From NCBI GenBank assembly GCA_025055175.1, contig JANWYT010000002.1:186001-250000 (forward strand): DNA of 64,000 bases, in the 5' to 3' direction. The position numbers and the translations under genes were made by a program. Below, piece after piece: positions 27,696 to 37,025 of this stretch; within the stretch, counting starts at the first letter, position 1, and each line of letters starts with the position of its first letter. The notes beneath the pieces were generated by a model. The model was not told the origin of the DNA. It saw nothing but the letters and a program-made list of their open reading frames with translations, and made no database searches. The stretch is from Anaerolineae bacterium (GTDB lineage: Bacteria; Chloroflexota; Anaerolineae; Aggregatilineales; Phototrophicaceae).

Positions 27696-30164
27696 CTAGT
27701 CTCCCAACAGGGGGTCGACGCTGATGTCTGTCACAGGGACAATGCGGTCGTTGAAGCGAACGGTGACAAACTGCGAACTAATCCAGCCTTCCTGACCCTC
27801 ATAGGTGACAAGCAGCCAGTCAGCAGCCTCTGTGCGGCTGAGGACAATAAGCTGTGAGCCGCTGGGGATGAGAGCCAGAGACTGCGAAGTGGCGTCTGGG
27901 AAGCGACGCAGTTGTAAGTTGGCCGTAGGGTCAAGGACGACAGTAGCCACGAATTGATTCCGCACAGGGTTAGCAGTCGCCACAGGCACAGCACGAATAG
28001 GCCCAGAAGCCACACCGATTTGGTCGCTCGGCACAGTAGCAAACAGGGGAGAGCGCGTAGTGCGGTCTACAGCATTCTTGAGAGCTTCCAGCTCAATCCG
28101 AGTACCATTGACGCGGTACTCTAAGAACTGGCGACTAGCCCAGCCAGTCACCGTACCACCGTCAGGCGAAGTATATTCGAGGTAGACCCAGCTATCGTCC
28201 TCAGAATTACCGATGAAGTCCGCTACTGTGCCACCGGGCAGAGAAGCAAGAACCTCGCTGGTGATGTCCGGCAGACGACGGACGTTAAGGTTTGCTCCGG
28301 CAGCAAGATTGACGACCGTTACAGTGACGTTGCTGATGGTAGCTACAGGCGGGCGAATGGACGTGCCAACCGACTCGCCTGGAATGTTGCCACCAACTGT
28401 GGGCAGTTCCGCCAGGCGTTGCGGACGATTGCGCCTGTTGCGCACATCCAGAAACTGAGCATTCACCCAAGCTGTGATTGTACCACCGTCAGGTGTATTG
28501 TAGACAACGTTAAGCCACGTATCGGCAGGATTGAGGTCTTCGTCACCGACCAGGTTAGTAACAGGATCAACCCAGGTATCAGCTTCAGGCGGCGGCGTTT
28601 GACCTTCGACAAGAGCCACTGGCGCACCTTCACGACCATTGACAATGAGAGTGCTGCCTGATGGGGCAAGGCCCAACGACAGAGCATCTCGGCTGGGATA
28701 TTGGCGCAGTTGCAAATTAGCCCCAGGATTGAGGACGATGCGTGCTGTAAATTCTGGTGCGTCAGGGCCAGGCACAACTGCAGGTGGTTGGACAACAGGG
28801 GCTGGTGGTTGCGCAACAGGAGCAGTCGGTGTGGCAGTAGGCGGCACGACTGCAGGAACTTGCAAGACAACGTTAGTGCGAGGAGCGCTGGCAATCTCCT
28901 GTGAGAGACTGGTAGCTGCAATCAACAGTCGGGGAGCGCTGAAACCACTGCTCGGCAGCAAGATCATGTTGTAGTAGACGCCACCATACAGAGGCGTGAA
29001 ATCCCCCTGAATCGTCCCAATCTGGCCACCGATGTTCAGAGTAGCAGCTGGCACGGCGTCGCCAGGAGAGAGAGGTGTCGTTGTGTTCTGGCCTGTCTGT
29101 AAATTATTGGCCAGCACGACGCCATTGAAGCGCACTTCCTGGATGAGTATACCAGAAGCAGCGTTGATGACGCCGACAACGGCTTGAGTAGTTGAAACGT
29201 CGCTCAGGTCGTCTACAAAGCTATCAGCCAAGAGAGCCTGGTCGTCCTGGCGCACAACGATGGTCTGTGCTTGGCCTTCACTGACGGTCAGATCAACGCT
29301 GAGAGCTTCGTCGGTCTCACCAGAGACGCGCACACTGACGACGTGATCACCAGCAGGCAAGGCCAAGTGTTGGCTTGCACTGCCAGGGGCGAAAGCAGGT
29401 AAGATGACAGTATCGTTGACGAGCAGATCAACAGCAGGAGCATTAGTGGCCGCGTGGACGAAGCGCACGAAGCCAGCAGCTCCACCTGGGCGGCTTGGAG
29501 CGCTGATAATGGTGAAGCGAGACGCACTCGGTGTACCATAAACTAAGCCAATGCTCGACTCGCCGGCATTAAAGCTGAGCGGCAGCGACTCGACGATAGA
29601 CGTGCCGTCCGAGACCAGGTTCACAGTGTAGACCTGAGCAGGCAGATCAAATGCGCCAATGACCTGACCAAAGCCCATCGTGCCGATAATCGTACCTGCG
29701 CTCTGCCGTGTGCCACGAATGGTCACGTCTCTGGCGAGTTCTACGCTGACCTCTGGCGCACCAGCGATAGCGTGGTAAAGTGACCAGCGAGCATCGCCAA
29801 AAGCCAATGGGGCGAGGTTATCGACGTATGCGTTGAACTTTAGGTCGTTGCTGTCAGCAGCGATGAAAGTTGTGGTCTGCTCAGGGCCGATGCTAATGTT
29901 TTGCTGCCAAAGCGGTGCTGCAATGCCAGTAGGCGTTACAACGAGGGCGTGTTCGCCAGCGGGTGCGCTGAAATAGGTCGTCGCCGTGCCGAAACTCAGG
30001 TCAACAATGGCCAGCCTACCGTTGATGTATACGTCAACAGGGCTGGCGTTGGGGATAGCATGGACGAAGCGAATCTGGCTCGTTCCCTGAGCGCTGCTGG
30101 GCAAAACACCCAACAACATCAGGGTCAGCGCAGTAATTGTCACAGAGATACGGCGAATGCTCAT
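27696..30164 (-). CDS. Secreted protein with DUF4397 repeats and three SH3 domains
   Basis: 822 aa. Signal peptide about 1-25. Two clear DUF4397 units start IRFVHAIPNASPVDVYING (about 31) and VRFVHAATNAPAVDLLVND (about 233), with a degenerate third around 330-430. A short Pro/Val linker leads to three bacterial SH3 units, each beginning with a 'ANLxxRxxP' strand at about 485, 625 and 745. SH3 domains of this kind often bind peptidoglycan or other wall polymers. No catalytic motif is seen, so a structural or adhesive role is most likely. It lies just downstream of ahcY on the same strand; a relation is not evident. Confidence 0.82.
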   Translation of the reverse strand: MSIRRISVTITALTLMLLGVLPSSAQGTSQIRFVHAIPNASPVDVYINGRLAIVDLSFGTATTYFSAPAGEHALVVTPTGIAAPLWQQNISIGPEQTTTFIAADSNDLKFNAYVDNLAPLAFGDARWSLYHAIAGAPEVSVELARDVTIRGTRQSAGTIIGTMGFGQVIGAFDLPAQVYTVNLVSDGTSIVESLPLSFNAGESSIGLVYGTPSASRFTIISAPSRPGGAAGFVRFVHAATNAPAVDLLVNDTVILPAFAPGSASQHLALPAGDHVVSVRVSGETDEALSVDLTVSEGQAQTIVVRQDDQALLADSFVDDLSDVSTTQAVVGVINAASGILIQEVRFNGVVLANNLQTGQNTTTPLSPGDAVPAATLNIGGQIGTIQGDFTPLYGGVYYNMILLPSSGFSAPRLLIAATSLSQEIASAPRTNVVLQVPAVVPPTATPTAPVAQPPAPVVQPPAVVPGPDAPEFTARIVLNPGANLQLRQYPSRDALSLGLAPSGSTLIVNGREGAPVALVEGQTPPPEADTWVDPVTNLVGDEDLNPADTWLNVVYNTPDGGTITAWVNAQFLDVRNRRNRPQRLAELPTVGGNIPGESVGTSIRPPVATISNVTVTVVNLAAGANLNVRRLPDITSEVLASLPGGTVADFIGNSEDDSWVYLEYTSPDGGTVTGWASRQFLEYRVNGTRIELEALKNAVDRTTRSPLFATVPSDQIGVASGPIRAVPVATANPVRNQFVATVVLDPTANLQLRRFPDATSQSLALIPSGSQLIVLSRTEAADWLLVTYEGQEGWISSQFVTVRFNDRIVPVTDISVDPLLGD

Positions 30165-30198
30165 GGCTCTTTCCTTTGCGATGAAGCGTCAGGACACT

Positions 30199-31467
<1,269 letters not shown>

Positions 31468-31510
31468 TCAGAGTGTTGCCGCACAACGGCGGTAGCTTAG
31501 CATGGAATGC

Positions 31511-31554
31511 GAGAATTGTCGCTCCGCTATTCTAGTGTCGGAGCTTGAATTCTC
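31511..31554 (-). promoter_or_regulatory. Large imperfect hairpin across the kinase stop, upstream of ahcY
   Basis: GAGAATT (31511-31517) pairs with AATTCTC (31548-31554), and inside, after a symmetric 3x3 internal loop, GCTCCG (31521-31526) pairs with CGGAGC (31539-31544) around a 12-base loop. Thirteen base pairs in total, including part of the kinase stop codon. It is not followed by a T-run on the minus strand, so it may be a U-less terminator, an mRNA processing or stability element, or an attenuator for ahcY. Confidence 0.5.
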
Positions 31555-32530
31555 AAGCCTTTTGGGGCTTGAGCATGACGTCGAGCAGGCCCTGATCGTT
31601 GAACTGCTCGCGGTAGCGCGCGATGAAGTCACTGATGGTGTGGCGGTGGTTTTGTGTGCCGACTTGCTCCAGCACATAAGCAGCGCACAGCGTCCCAACT
31701 TCGCCGCAGATACGCAGAGGCAAGCCATAGCTGTAGGCTGCTAGGAAGCCTGCGCGATAGGCATCGCCAGCGCCAGTGGGGTCGCGCAGTTGATCGGTTT
31801 CAAAGATGGGGACTTCGATCACCTGGCCGTCGGCGTGAATGCGCGAGCCGTTCTTGCCGTGCGTGACGATCAAAATATCGACAGCATTGATGAGTTCAGT
31901 CAGAGTGAGGCCAGTCTTGTCGCGGATGAGGATCGATTCGTATTCATTGATGACCATGATGTGCGCGCCACACATATCACGGCGTAGGCTTTCACCGTCC
32001 ATGCGGGCGATTTGCTGGCTAGGATCGTAGACGAAGCGCCAACCGTGCTGACGGCATTCTTCAGCATAGTTGCTCATGGCCTGCGGGTCATTGGGAGATA
32101 TGACAACTAGGTCAGGCGTGAAGCGACCAGAGATGGCCGCACTCAGGCTGTAATAGCGTGAATAAGCCATAGCGCCTGTATAGAACGAAGCAATCTGGTT
32201 ATTCTCGTTATCCGTATTGCAAAAGAAAGAGGCAGTAAACACGTCGTCGTGCTGCCGAACCAATGAGCAATCCACACCAGCGCTCTCCAGCCAATGGCGA
32301 TAATCGGCAAAATCGCGGCCTACTGTGCCGAAGAGGCGCGGTCTGAGGCCGAGTTGAGCCATCGAAAAGGCGATGTTGGCCGCGACTCCGCCCCAGTGTT
32401 TGGTCATATCGTCCACGAGAAAGCTGAGACTGACCTGATGAAGGGCATCCGTAAGGATGTGCTGGCGGAAGCTGCCGGGGAATCGCATGAGATAATCGTA
32501 GGCAATAGAGCCTGTTACTACGATGTCCAT
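31553..32530 (-). CDS. PfkB-family carbohydrate/nucleoside kinase (possible adenosine kinase)
   Basis: 325 aa ribokinase-fold enzyme. The N-terminal glycine pair appears as HWGGVAANIAFSMAQLG (about 64-80), and the C-terminal signature DPTGAGDAYRAGF (about 257-269) carries the catalytic Asp and anion hole. The family covers ribokinase, adenosine kinase, fructokinase and others. Position just upstream of ahcY suggests adenosine kinase, because adenosine must be removed for SAH hydrolysis to proceed. Sequence alone does not settle the substrate. The ribosome site is weak. Confidence 0.85.
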   Translation of the reverse strand: MDIVVTGSIAYDYLMRFPGSFRQHILTDALHQVSLSFLVDDMTKHWGGVAANIAFSMAQLGLRPRLFGTVGRDFADYRHWLESAGVDCSLVRQHDDVFTASFFCNTDNENNQIASFYTGAMAYSRYYSLSAAISGRFTPDLVVISPNDPQAMSNYAEECRQHGWRFVYDPSQQIARMDGESLRRDMCGAHIMVINEYESILIRDKTGLTLTELINAVDILIVTHGKNGSRIHADGQVIEVPIFETDQLRDPTGAGDAYRAGFLAAYSYGLPLRICGEVGTLCAAYVLEQVGTQNHRHTISDFIARYREQFNDQGLLDVMLKPQKA

Positions 32531-32598
32531 TTTGGGAAACTCTCAGATGATATGGTCAAATGCGGACGATAGAGGAGGGTAAGTATACCATCCTGGGT

Positions 32599-32627
32599 CT
32601 GAGATGCGAGACGCAACAAGCTATAAT
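32599..32627 (+). promoter_or_regulatory. Promoter for the NAPRTase-ATPase operon
   Basis: CTGAGA (32599-32604), a 17-base spacer and a perfect TATAAT (32622-32627) precede the start at 32659 by about 30 bases. AGGAGG (32643-32648) is the ribosome site. Confidence 0.55.
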
Positions 32628-32658
32628 TGCAATCACGACACGAGGAGGATGAGCAGGT

Positions 32659-33999
32659 ATGGCGCTCTTTGACAGGCAGCGACTGAAACAAGCGTCTATG
32701 CGTCTAGATATAGAAGGTCTGAGACGTGGCGACTATGCCGACCGTTACTTCACCAACGTAGCACAGGTGCTTGAAGCTCTCAGTGTACAGGGTTATAGCT
32801 ATCGAGGCACAAATCCGCGTAGCTTGCCTTTGCCCGCGCATTTCGCAGTCGGCGATGTGGTCGTCGAGGCGCAAGTTTTCAATCGGCGCTCGCCGATTGC
32901 TTTGGTAGCAGGGATCGACATAGCCCTGGCTATGCTGCGCTATGCTAGCGGCTTTTACACAAGTGGAGGCAGCTTCCGTGAGACCTGGGCCGACCTCGAA
33001 GTCGATGCCGTCCAAGATGGCGACGTGACAACTTATGATGGCAATGTCGAAGAAGTCCTGACCGTCATGGAGATACGCGGACGTTATCGCGATTTCGCCA
33101 TCCTAGAAACGCCCATTCTGGGGGTGTTAACGCGAGCCAGCCGTGTAGCAACCAACGTCTACGAGGTCTTGCAGGTGGCCAACGGCAAGCGTGTCCTGTT
33201 TTTCCCAGCGCGCTTCGATCTGCCAGAGGTACAGCGTCTGGATGGTTATGCTTACTGGCTGGCAGTGCAGCGCTACAACATGGATTATGGCCAATCTGTA
33301 CTGCCTCTGGTCAGCACGCACGCGCAGGCTGAATGGTGGGGCGGACGCGGTACAGGAACAATTCCTCATGCCCTAATCGCTTGTTTTCTAGCGGATGAAG
33401 TGGAGACGATGGTGCAGTTTGCGCGCCATATGCCTCTGGAGACGCCACGAATCCTGCTAGCAGACTTCAACAACGACGTCGTCCGCGCTTCTCTGGCAAC
33501 GCTGGAGCGCTTCTGGCAAGCTTATCAAGAAGCCTATCGTGGAGGAGATGAGCAAGCTATGCAGCGCTGGACGCTGAACGGCGTCCGCATAGACACGAGC
33601 GGCACGCTGCGCGATGCCTCGCTCAAAGAAGGCGACCCAAAAGGCGTGAGTCCACTGCTAGTGCGCACGCTACGCCGTGCGCTCAACAATGCCTGGACGA
33701 CCTGGAGTGTATCCGCTGGTCTAGAAGACCTGGCGCGGCGCTTCTGCGAACAAGTGCAAATCGTCGTCTCTGGTGGCTTCAACCGCGAAAAGGTGGAATG
33801 GTTTGAGCGTTCGCGGACTCCCGTCGACGCCTATGGCGTTGGCTCATCTCTGCTGGCTAACAGCCCGCAGACCAACACCGACTTCACGATGGATGTAGTG
33901 CGCGTGTGCCTGGACGGACAATGGCACGACATCGCCAAAGTAGGGCGCAAACCTGCTCACAATCCTGATTTGCGTCGCGTCAACTTGGGAGAATTTTAG
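32659..33999 (+). CDS. Nicotinate phosphoribosyltransferase family protein
   Basis: 446 aa. The sequence follows the NAPRTase core: RYRDFAILETPILGVLTRAS and later GTGTIPHALIACF, LLADFNND, GVRIDTSGTLRD, IVVSGGFNREKVEWF, VDAYGVGSSL, and KVGRKPAHNPDLRRV. These build the phosphoribosyl-diphosphate and nicotinate sites that give nicotinate mononucleotide, the first step of NAD salvage from nicotinate. I am confident of the family, less of exact substrate, as paralogues exist. AGGAGG lies ten bases before the ATG. The ATPase gene starts two bases after its stop, and a nicotinamidase-like gene sits on the opposite strand beyond that. Confidence 0.87.
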   Translation: MALFDRQRLKQASMRLDIEGLRRGDYADRYFTNVAQVLEALSVQGYSYRGTNPRSLPLPAHFAVGDVVVEAQVFNRRSPIALVAGIDIALAMLRYASGFYTSGGSFRETWADLEVDAVQDGDVTTYDGNVEEVLTVMEIRGRYRDFAILETPILGVLTRASRVATNVYEVLQVANGKRVLFFPARFDLPEVQRLDGYAYWLAVQRYNMDYGQSVLPLVSTHAQAEWWGGRGTGTIPHALIACFLADEVETMVQFARHMPLETPRILLADFNNDVVRASLATLERFWQAYQEAYRGGDEQAMQRWTLNGVRIDTSGTLRDASLKEGDPKGVSPLLVRTLRRALNNAWTTWSVSAGLEDLARRFCEQVQIVVSGGFNREKVEWFERSRTPVDAYGVGSSLLANSPQTNTDFTMDVVRVCLDGQWHDIAKVGRKPAHNPDLRRVNLGEF

Positions 34000-34001
34000 G
34001 C

Positions 34002-35297
34002 ATGAGCGATCCTCAAAACTCACAGAATCAAGACCAACCCCAGACTAAGTTCGTTCCATCCAAAACAGGGCGCACGATTTCTTATCGCGGCCTGCTAGAG
34101 CGGATCGTTGAGCAGTTCAGCGCCGAATACGGCGAAGATCATCCAGCTCTGCTTGAAGCAGATAACGATGCCAAACGGCGAGCGCTGCTTAAGCCCGTCG
34201 CCGATTATGTCTTTGCAGTGGAAGCGGTCGCTCTATCTTTAGAGGAGCAAGCGCAGTTCCTGCGCGCTGCATGCAGCGAATTATTCACCTACGGTGGCCT
34301 AGACGCTTTGTTGAACGATCCGAGGGTGACGACAATCAGCTTAGAAGGTGCAGAGAAGGTGAGCGTACGCTATCGGCCTGGGGAAGAATTGCAAACTCTC
34401 GCGCCTATCTTCGAAGATGGACCGCAGGCACGGCGCATGATCGCCAAACTAGTGCGCCACGCCGGTGCCGAGCTGCGGCCTGACATTCCAGTGATGGAAG
34501 TTGGTCTGATGGTAGGCGAGCGTCCTGTGAACGTCAACGTAGCTGTGCCGCCATATGTCAGTGAGATCAGTGCCGATATTCGCGTACATCCTGCTGTGCC
34601 GCCTACGCTAGCAGATTTTGTGGCTCAGGGCTACATAGACGAACGTGCTGCTGTGTTTTTGCACGCTCTGGCCTGCTCTGAACATGGGGTGCTAGTAGTA
34701 GGCGACACGGAAAGCGGCAAAACAACCCTCTTAGGAGCGCTAGCTCAGGCGATACCAGAACATGGGCGGACAGCGCTGGTAGAGCGCTCAGCAGTGTTGC
34801 GGCTGCCTGGCCAGGTGGTGCGGTACGCTGTGCGCTGGCCTCATGGCCAAGACCAGGGCCAAACTTTCGCCGAATGTATCCGAGATGCCGTCGAGTCGCG
34901 TCCTAAGCTGCTAGTCTTAGACGAGATACGCGGTGAGGACGCCGAGGCTATTGCGCCGTTGCTGGGCGAAGATGTGCCGCAACGGCAAATATGGGCCTTT
35001 CGTGGCTCACCAGAAGCACGGCGAATTCGTAGCGCGTTGGGCATGTTAGCGCGCATGGCGGATCGCGCTGCGCCAGAAGCTGCCGTCTATGCCCTGCACG
35101 AGCGTTTACCCTTCGTAGTCATCCTCAAGCGGCGGCGTGGCGATATTCGCCTGATTGAGTTAGGCGAATGGGTCTGGCCTCTGGGCGGCAGCAGCCCAGA
35201 TTACACAGCCTTCTTGGAGATGGACTGGGATGAGCCGCGCTGGACGGGACGCAAACCCGCGCGCCCGCTAGATTTGCCGTCCGACTTCTGGGCCTAG
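34002..35297 (+). CDS. Solitary CpaF/VirB11-like secretion-type ATPase
   Basis: 431 aa. N-terminal domain about 25-130, then the RecA-like ATPase: Walker A is GDTESGKTT (about 234-242) in the context GVLVVGDTESGKTTLL, and Walker B is LLVLDEIRGEDA (about 304-315). The region VHPAVPPTLADFVAQGYID matches the CpaF-type linker before the ATPase domain. Type II/IV secretion and Tad pilus ATPases drive secretion or pilus assembly, yet no such genes are nearby, and the usual Asp box between Walker A and B reads ERSAVLRLP. It is coupled to the NAPRTase gene by a two-base gap with GGGAG as ribosome site. Role unknown. Confidence 0.82.
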   Translation: MSDPQNSQNQDQPQTKFVPSKTGRTISYRGLLERIVEQFSAEYGEDHPALLEADNDAKRRALLKPVADYVFAVEAVALSLEEQAQFLRAACSELFTYGGLDALLNDPRVTTISLEGAEKVSVRYRPGEELQTLAPIFEDGPQARRMIAKLVRHAGAELRPDIPVMEVGLMVGERPVNVNVAVPPYVSEISADIRVHPAVPPTLADFVAQGYIDERAAVFLHALACSEHGVLVVGDTESGKTTLLGALAQAIPEHGRTALVERSAVLRLPGQVVRYAVRWPHGQDQGQTFAECIRDAVESRPKLLVLDEIRGEDAEAIAPLLGEDVPQRQIWAFRGSPEARRIRSALGMLARMADRAAPEAAVYALHERLPFVVILKRRRGDIRLIELGEWVWPLGGSSPDYTAFLEMDWDEPRWTGRKPARPLDLPSDFWA

Positions 35298-35301
35298 GCG
35301 C

Positions 35302-36213
35302 TCAGCCGAGTGGATCGGTGGTCTTGCGTCGTGTGAGACCCTGTGCTGAGTATCGAGCAAAAGCCTGTTCTGACAAGGCTTCAAAATCAATTGTGGGATG
35401 AGCCACTGAAGACATGGCGTCGTCCAGCACGCGGATCCTAGCGACGATGTCTTTGGAGAAGTAGTTCATCATCGAGCTAACGCTCTCTAGGACGCAGTGA
35501 CTTTTGGCCTGTCCTGCGATGTAAATTAAGTCATAACTGGCCAGGACGCTGAGAAAATCGGTGTTGAGTATAGCCTTGCGTGGCACTTTGACCTCTGGCT
35601 CAAGGATCGAATAATGTTCTGTGAGCGGCTCATCACCTTTTTGCAGGAAGATGGGCTGGGTCTGGCGTGCTGAGGCATGAAAGGCTATAGCCTCGTAAAG
35701 TGCGGGCATGAGATTGTGGCCTGGCGTGCCAATGAGGGTATGGTAGGGCCAGATCATCAACTGCTTGCGTGATTGGGCTTCGAGCTGCTGGACGTAGCGT
35801 TTCGACCAGTCAATCTCGTAGAGAGGACGCCAGTGGCCTGCGCTGACCTCTTCAGCGCTGATGACGGTGTAAGGAGGAGGATGTTCGCCTTTCTCATCAG
35901 TCCACCACGATGGAGAGAAGATTTGCAGCGGCAAGTGACTGTCTAGTGAGGCGGCAATGCTGGTGATTTTACAGGCATAACGGTAGATGAATTCAATGGT
36001 ACGTCGCGTGTCCTCGACAGCTCCAGGTACGCTCAGGGCGCCTTCTGGGTGGACAAAATCGACCTGCATGTCGACCAGGAGCAGGATAATGCGCTGCCTA
36101 TCCTGTTGCGCAGGCGCGCAGCCTGCACTGCGACCGACTTGGATAGCCTGAGAAGACTGAGGCGTATACAGCTCGCCGACGCGCTCGGCAGCGTAAAAAC
36201 CAGGATAGGCCAT
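35302..36213 (-). CDS. Isochorismatase-superfamily hydrolase, nicotinamidase-like
   Basis: 303 aa. Start at 36213 has AAGGAG eight bases upstream; a GTG six bases earlier is less likely. The catalytic triad of nicotinamidases is visible: Asp in LLVDMQVDFVHPEGAL (about 48-63), Lys in FLQKGDE, and Cys in GQAKSHCVLESV. Nicotinamidase turns nicotinamide into nicotinate, the substrate of the NAPRTase encoded convergently at 32.7-34.0 kb. The protein is longer than typical nicotinamidases (about 200 aa), with an N-terminal extension of 40 aa and inserted loops, so another amide substrate is possible. Confidence 0.8.
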   Translation of the reverse strand: MAYPGFYAAERVGELYTPQSSQAIQVGRSAGCAPAQQDRQRIILLLVDMQVDFVHPEGALSVPGAVEDTRRTIEFIYRYACKITSIAASLDSHLPLQIFSPSWWTDEKGEHPPPYTVISAEEVSAGHWRPLYEIDWSKRYVQQLEAQSRKQLMIWPYHTLIGTPGHNLMPALYEAIAFHASARQTQPIFLQKGDEPLTEHYSILEPEVKVPRKAILNTDFLSVLASYDLIYIAGQAKSHCVLESVSSMMNYFSKDIVARIRVLDDAMSSVAHPTIDFEALSEQAFARYSAQGLTRRKTTDPLG

Positions 36214-36249
36214 GCACACAGCTCCTTGTGTATTAGGAAGATAGATGAT

Positions 36250-36945
36250 TCACTGCTGAGCAGCGACGAAAGCAGCCAGCGAAGCGGCGTTAGGTCGTGG
36301 GCCTAAACTAGGTTCGAAGCGCGGCTGGCTGTTGCCTGTGCGCACCATCAGAGTTGGCGTGCCAGTAATGCCCAGTGTCTGAGCGAGTCTAGTGTCAGTA
36401 GCGTACTGACGCGCGTTGGGTTGGCAATCCAGGAGCCTGTTGTAGTCTAGATTCATCCGACTGGCAAAATCGCGCGGACTGCTGTCCATGCGCCATCCGC
36501 GTGAAGCCATATCGAAGAGCAGATCGTGGGCGGGCCAGAATGTGCCAGGCTGCAAGGTCTCGCTGCATTCAGCTAGCTGGAAGAGCAGCGGGTTTGTGCC
36601 GCTGGCTGTGGACATCATGCGGAACTCCAGTCGTGCCAGGCCTGTCTTCACATTGTCGCGGATGAACTGCTTGATGTCTGACTGGTAAGACTGGCAGTGA
36701 CCGCAGAGAAAATCTTCAAAGACAACGATAGTCACAGGCGCGTTTGGATCGCCGACGACGAAGCCTCCATCGGCTAGACGTTCCTGAGGCATGTCACTGT
36801 AGTCAATTTCAACATCTCCAGGATTAAAGCCCGTCGCTTGGATGAGGATGGCTGCGACAGCGACGACGACAGCGACGGCGATGATGCCGAAGATGGCGAG
36901 CTGCATCTTGTCCCTGGGCGCGCCTTTGGTCTTTTGCTTCTGCAT
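36250..36945 (-). CDS. Membrane-anchored DsbA-like thioredoxin-fold protein
   Basis: 231 aa. The start at 36945 has GAAGGGC about ten bases upstream. A TM anchor at about 13-33 is followed by a thioredoxin fold with CGHC at about 80-83 in EDFLCGHCQSYQ, and cis-proline loop GITGTPTLMV at about 196. This is the DsbA/BdbD type, which oxidises or isomerises disulfides of exported proteins. No partner such as DsbB or VKOR is adjacent. Divergent from the nucleoside phosphorylase; the isochorismatase-like gene begins 36 bases beyond its stop on the same strand and may be co-transcribed. Confidence 0.87.
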   Translation of the reverse strand: MQKQKTKGAPRDKMQLAIFGIIAVAVVVAVAAILIQATGFNPGDVEIDYSDMPQERLADGGFVVGDPNAPVTIVVFEDFLCGHCQSYQSDIKQFIRDNVKTGLARLEFRMMSTASGTNPLLFQLAECSETLQPGTFWPAHDLLFDMASRGWRMDSSPRDFASRMNLDYNRLLDCQPNARQYATDTRLAQTLGITGTPTLMVRTGNSQPRFEPSLGPRPNAASLAAFVAAQQ

Positions 36946-37025
36946 GGTCAAGCCCTTCTCAGTGTGTACAATCGGTGATGAGCAAAGCAATACATATACA
37001 CAATCATCTGTCGGAGAACGCTCGT

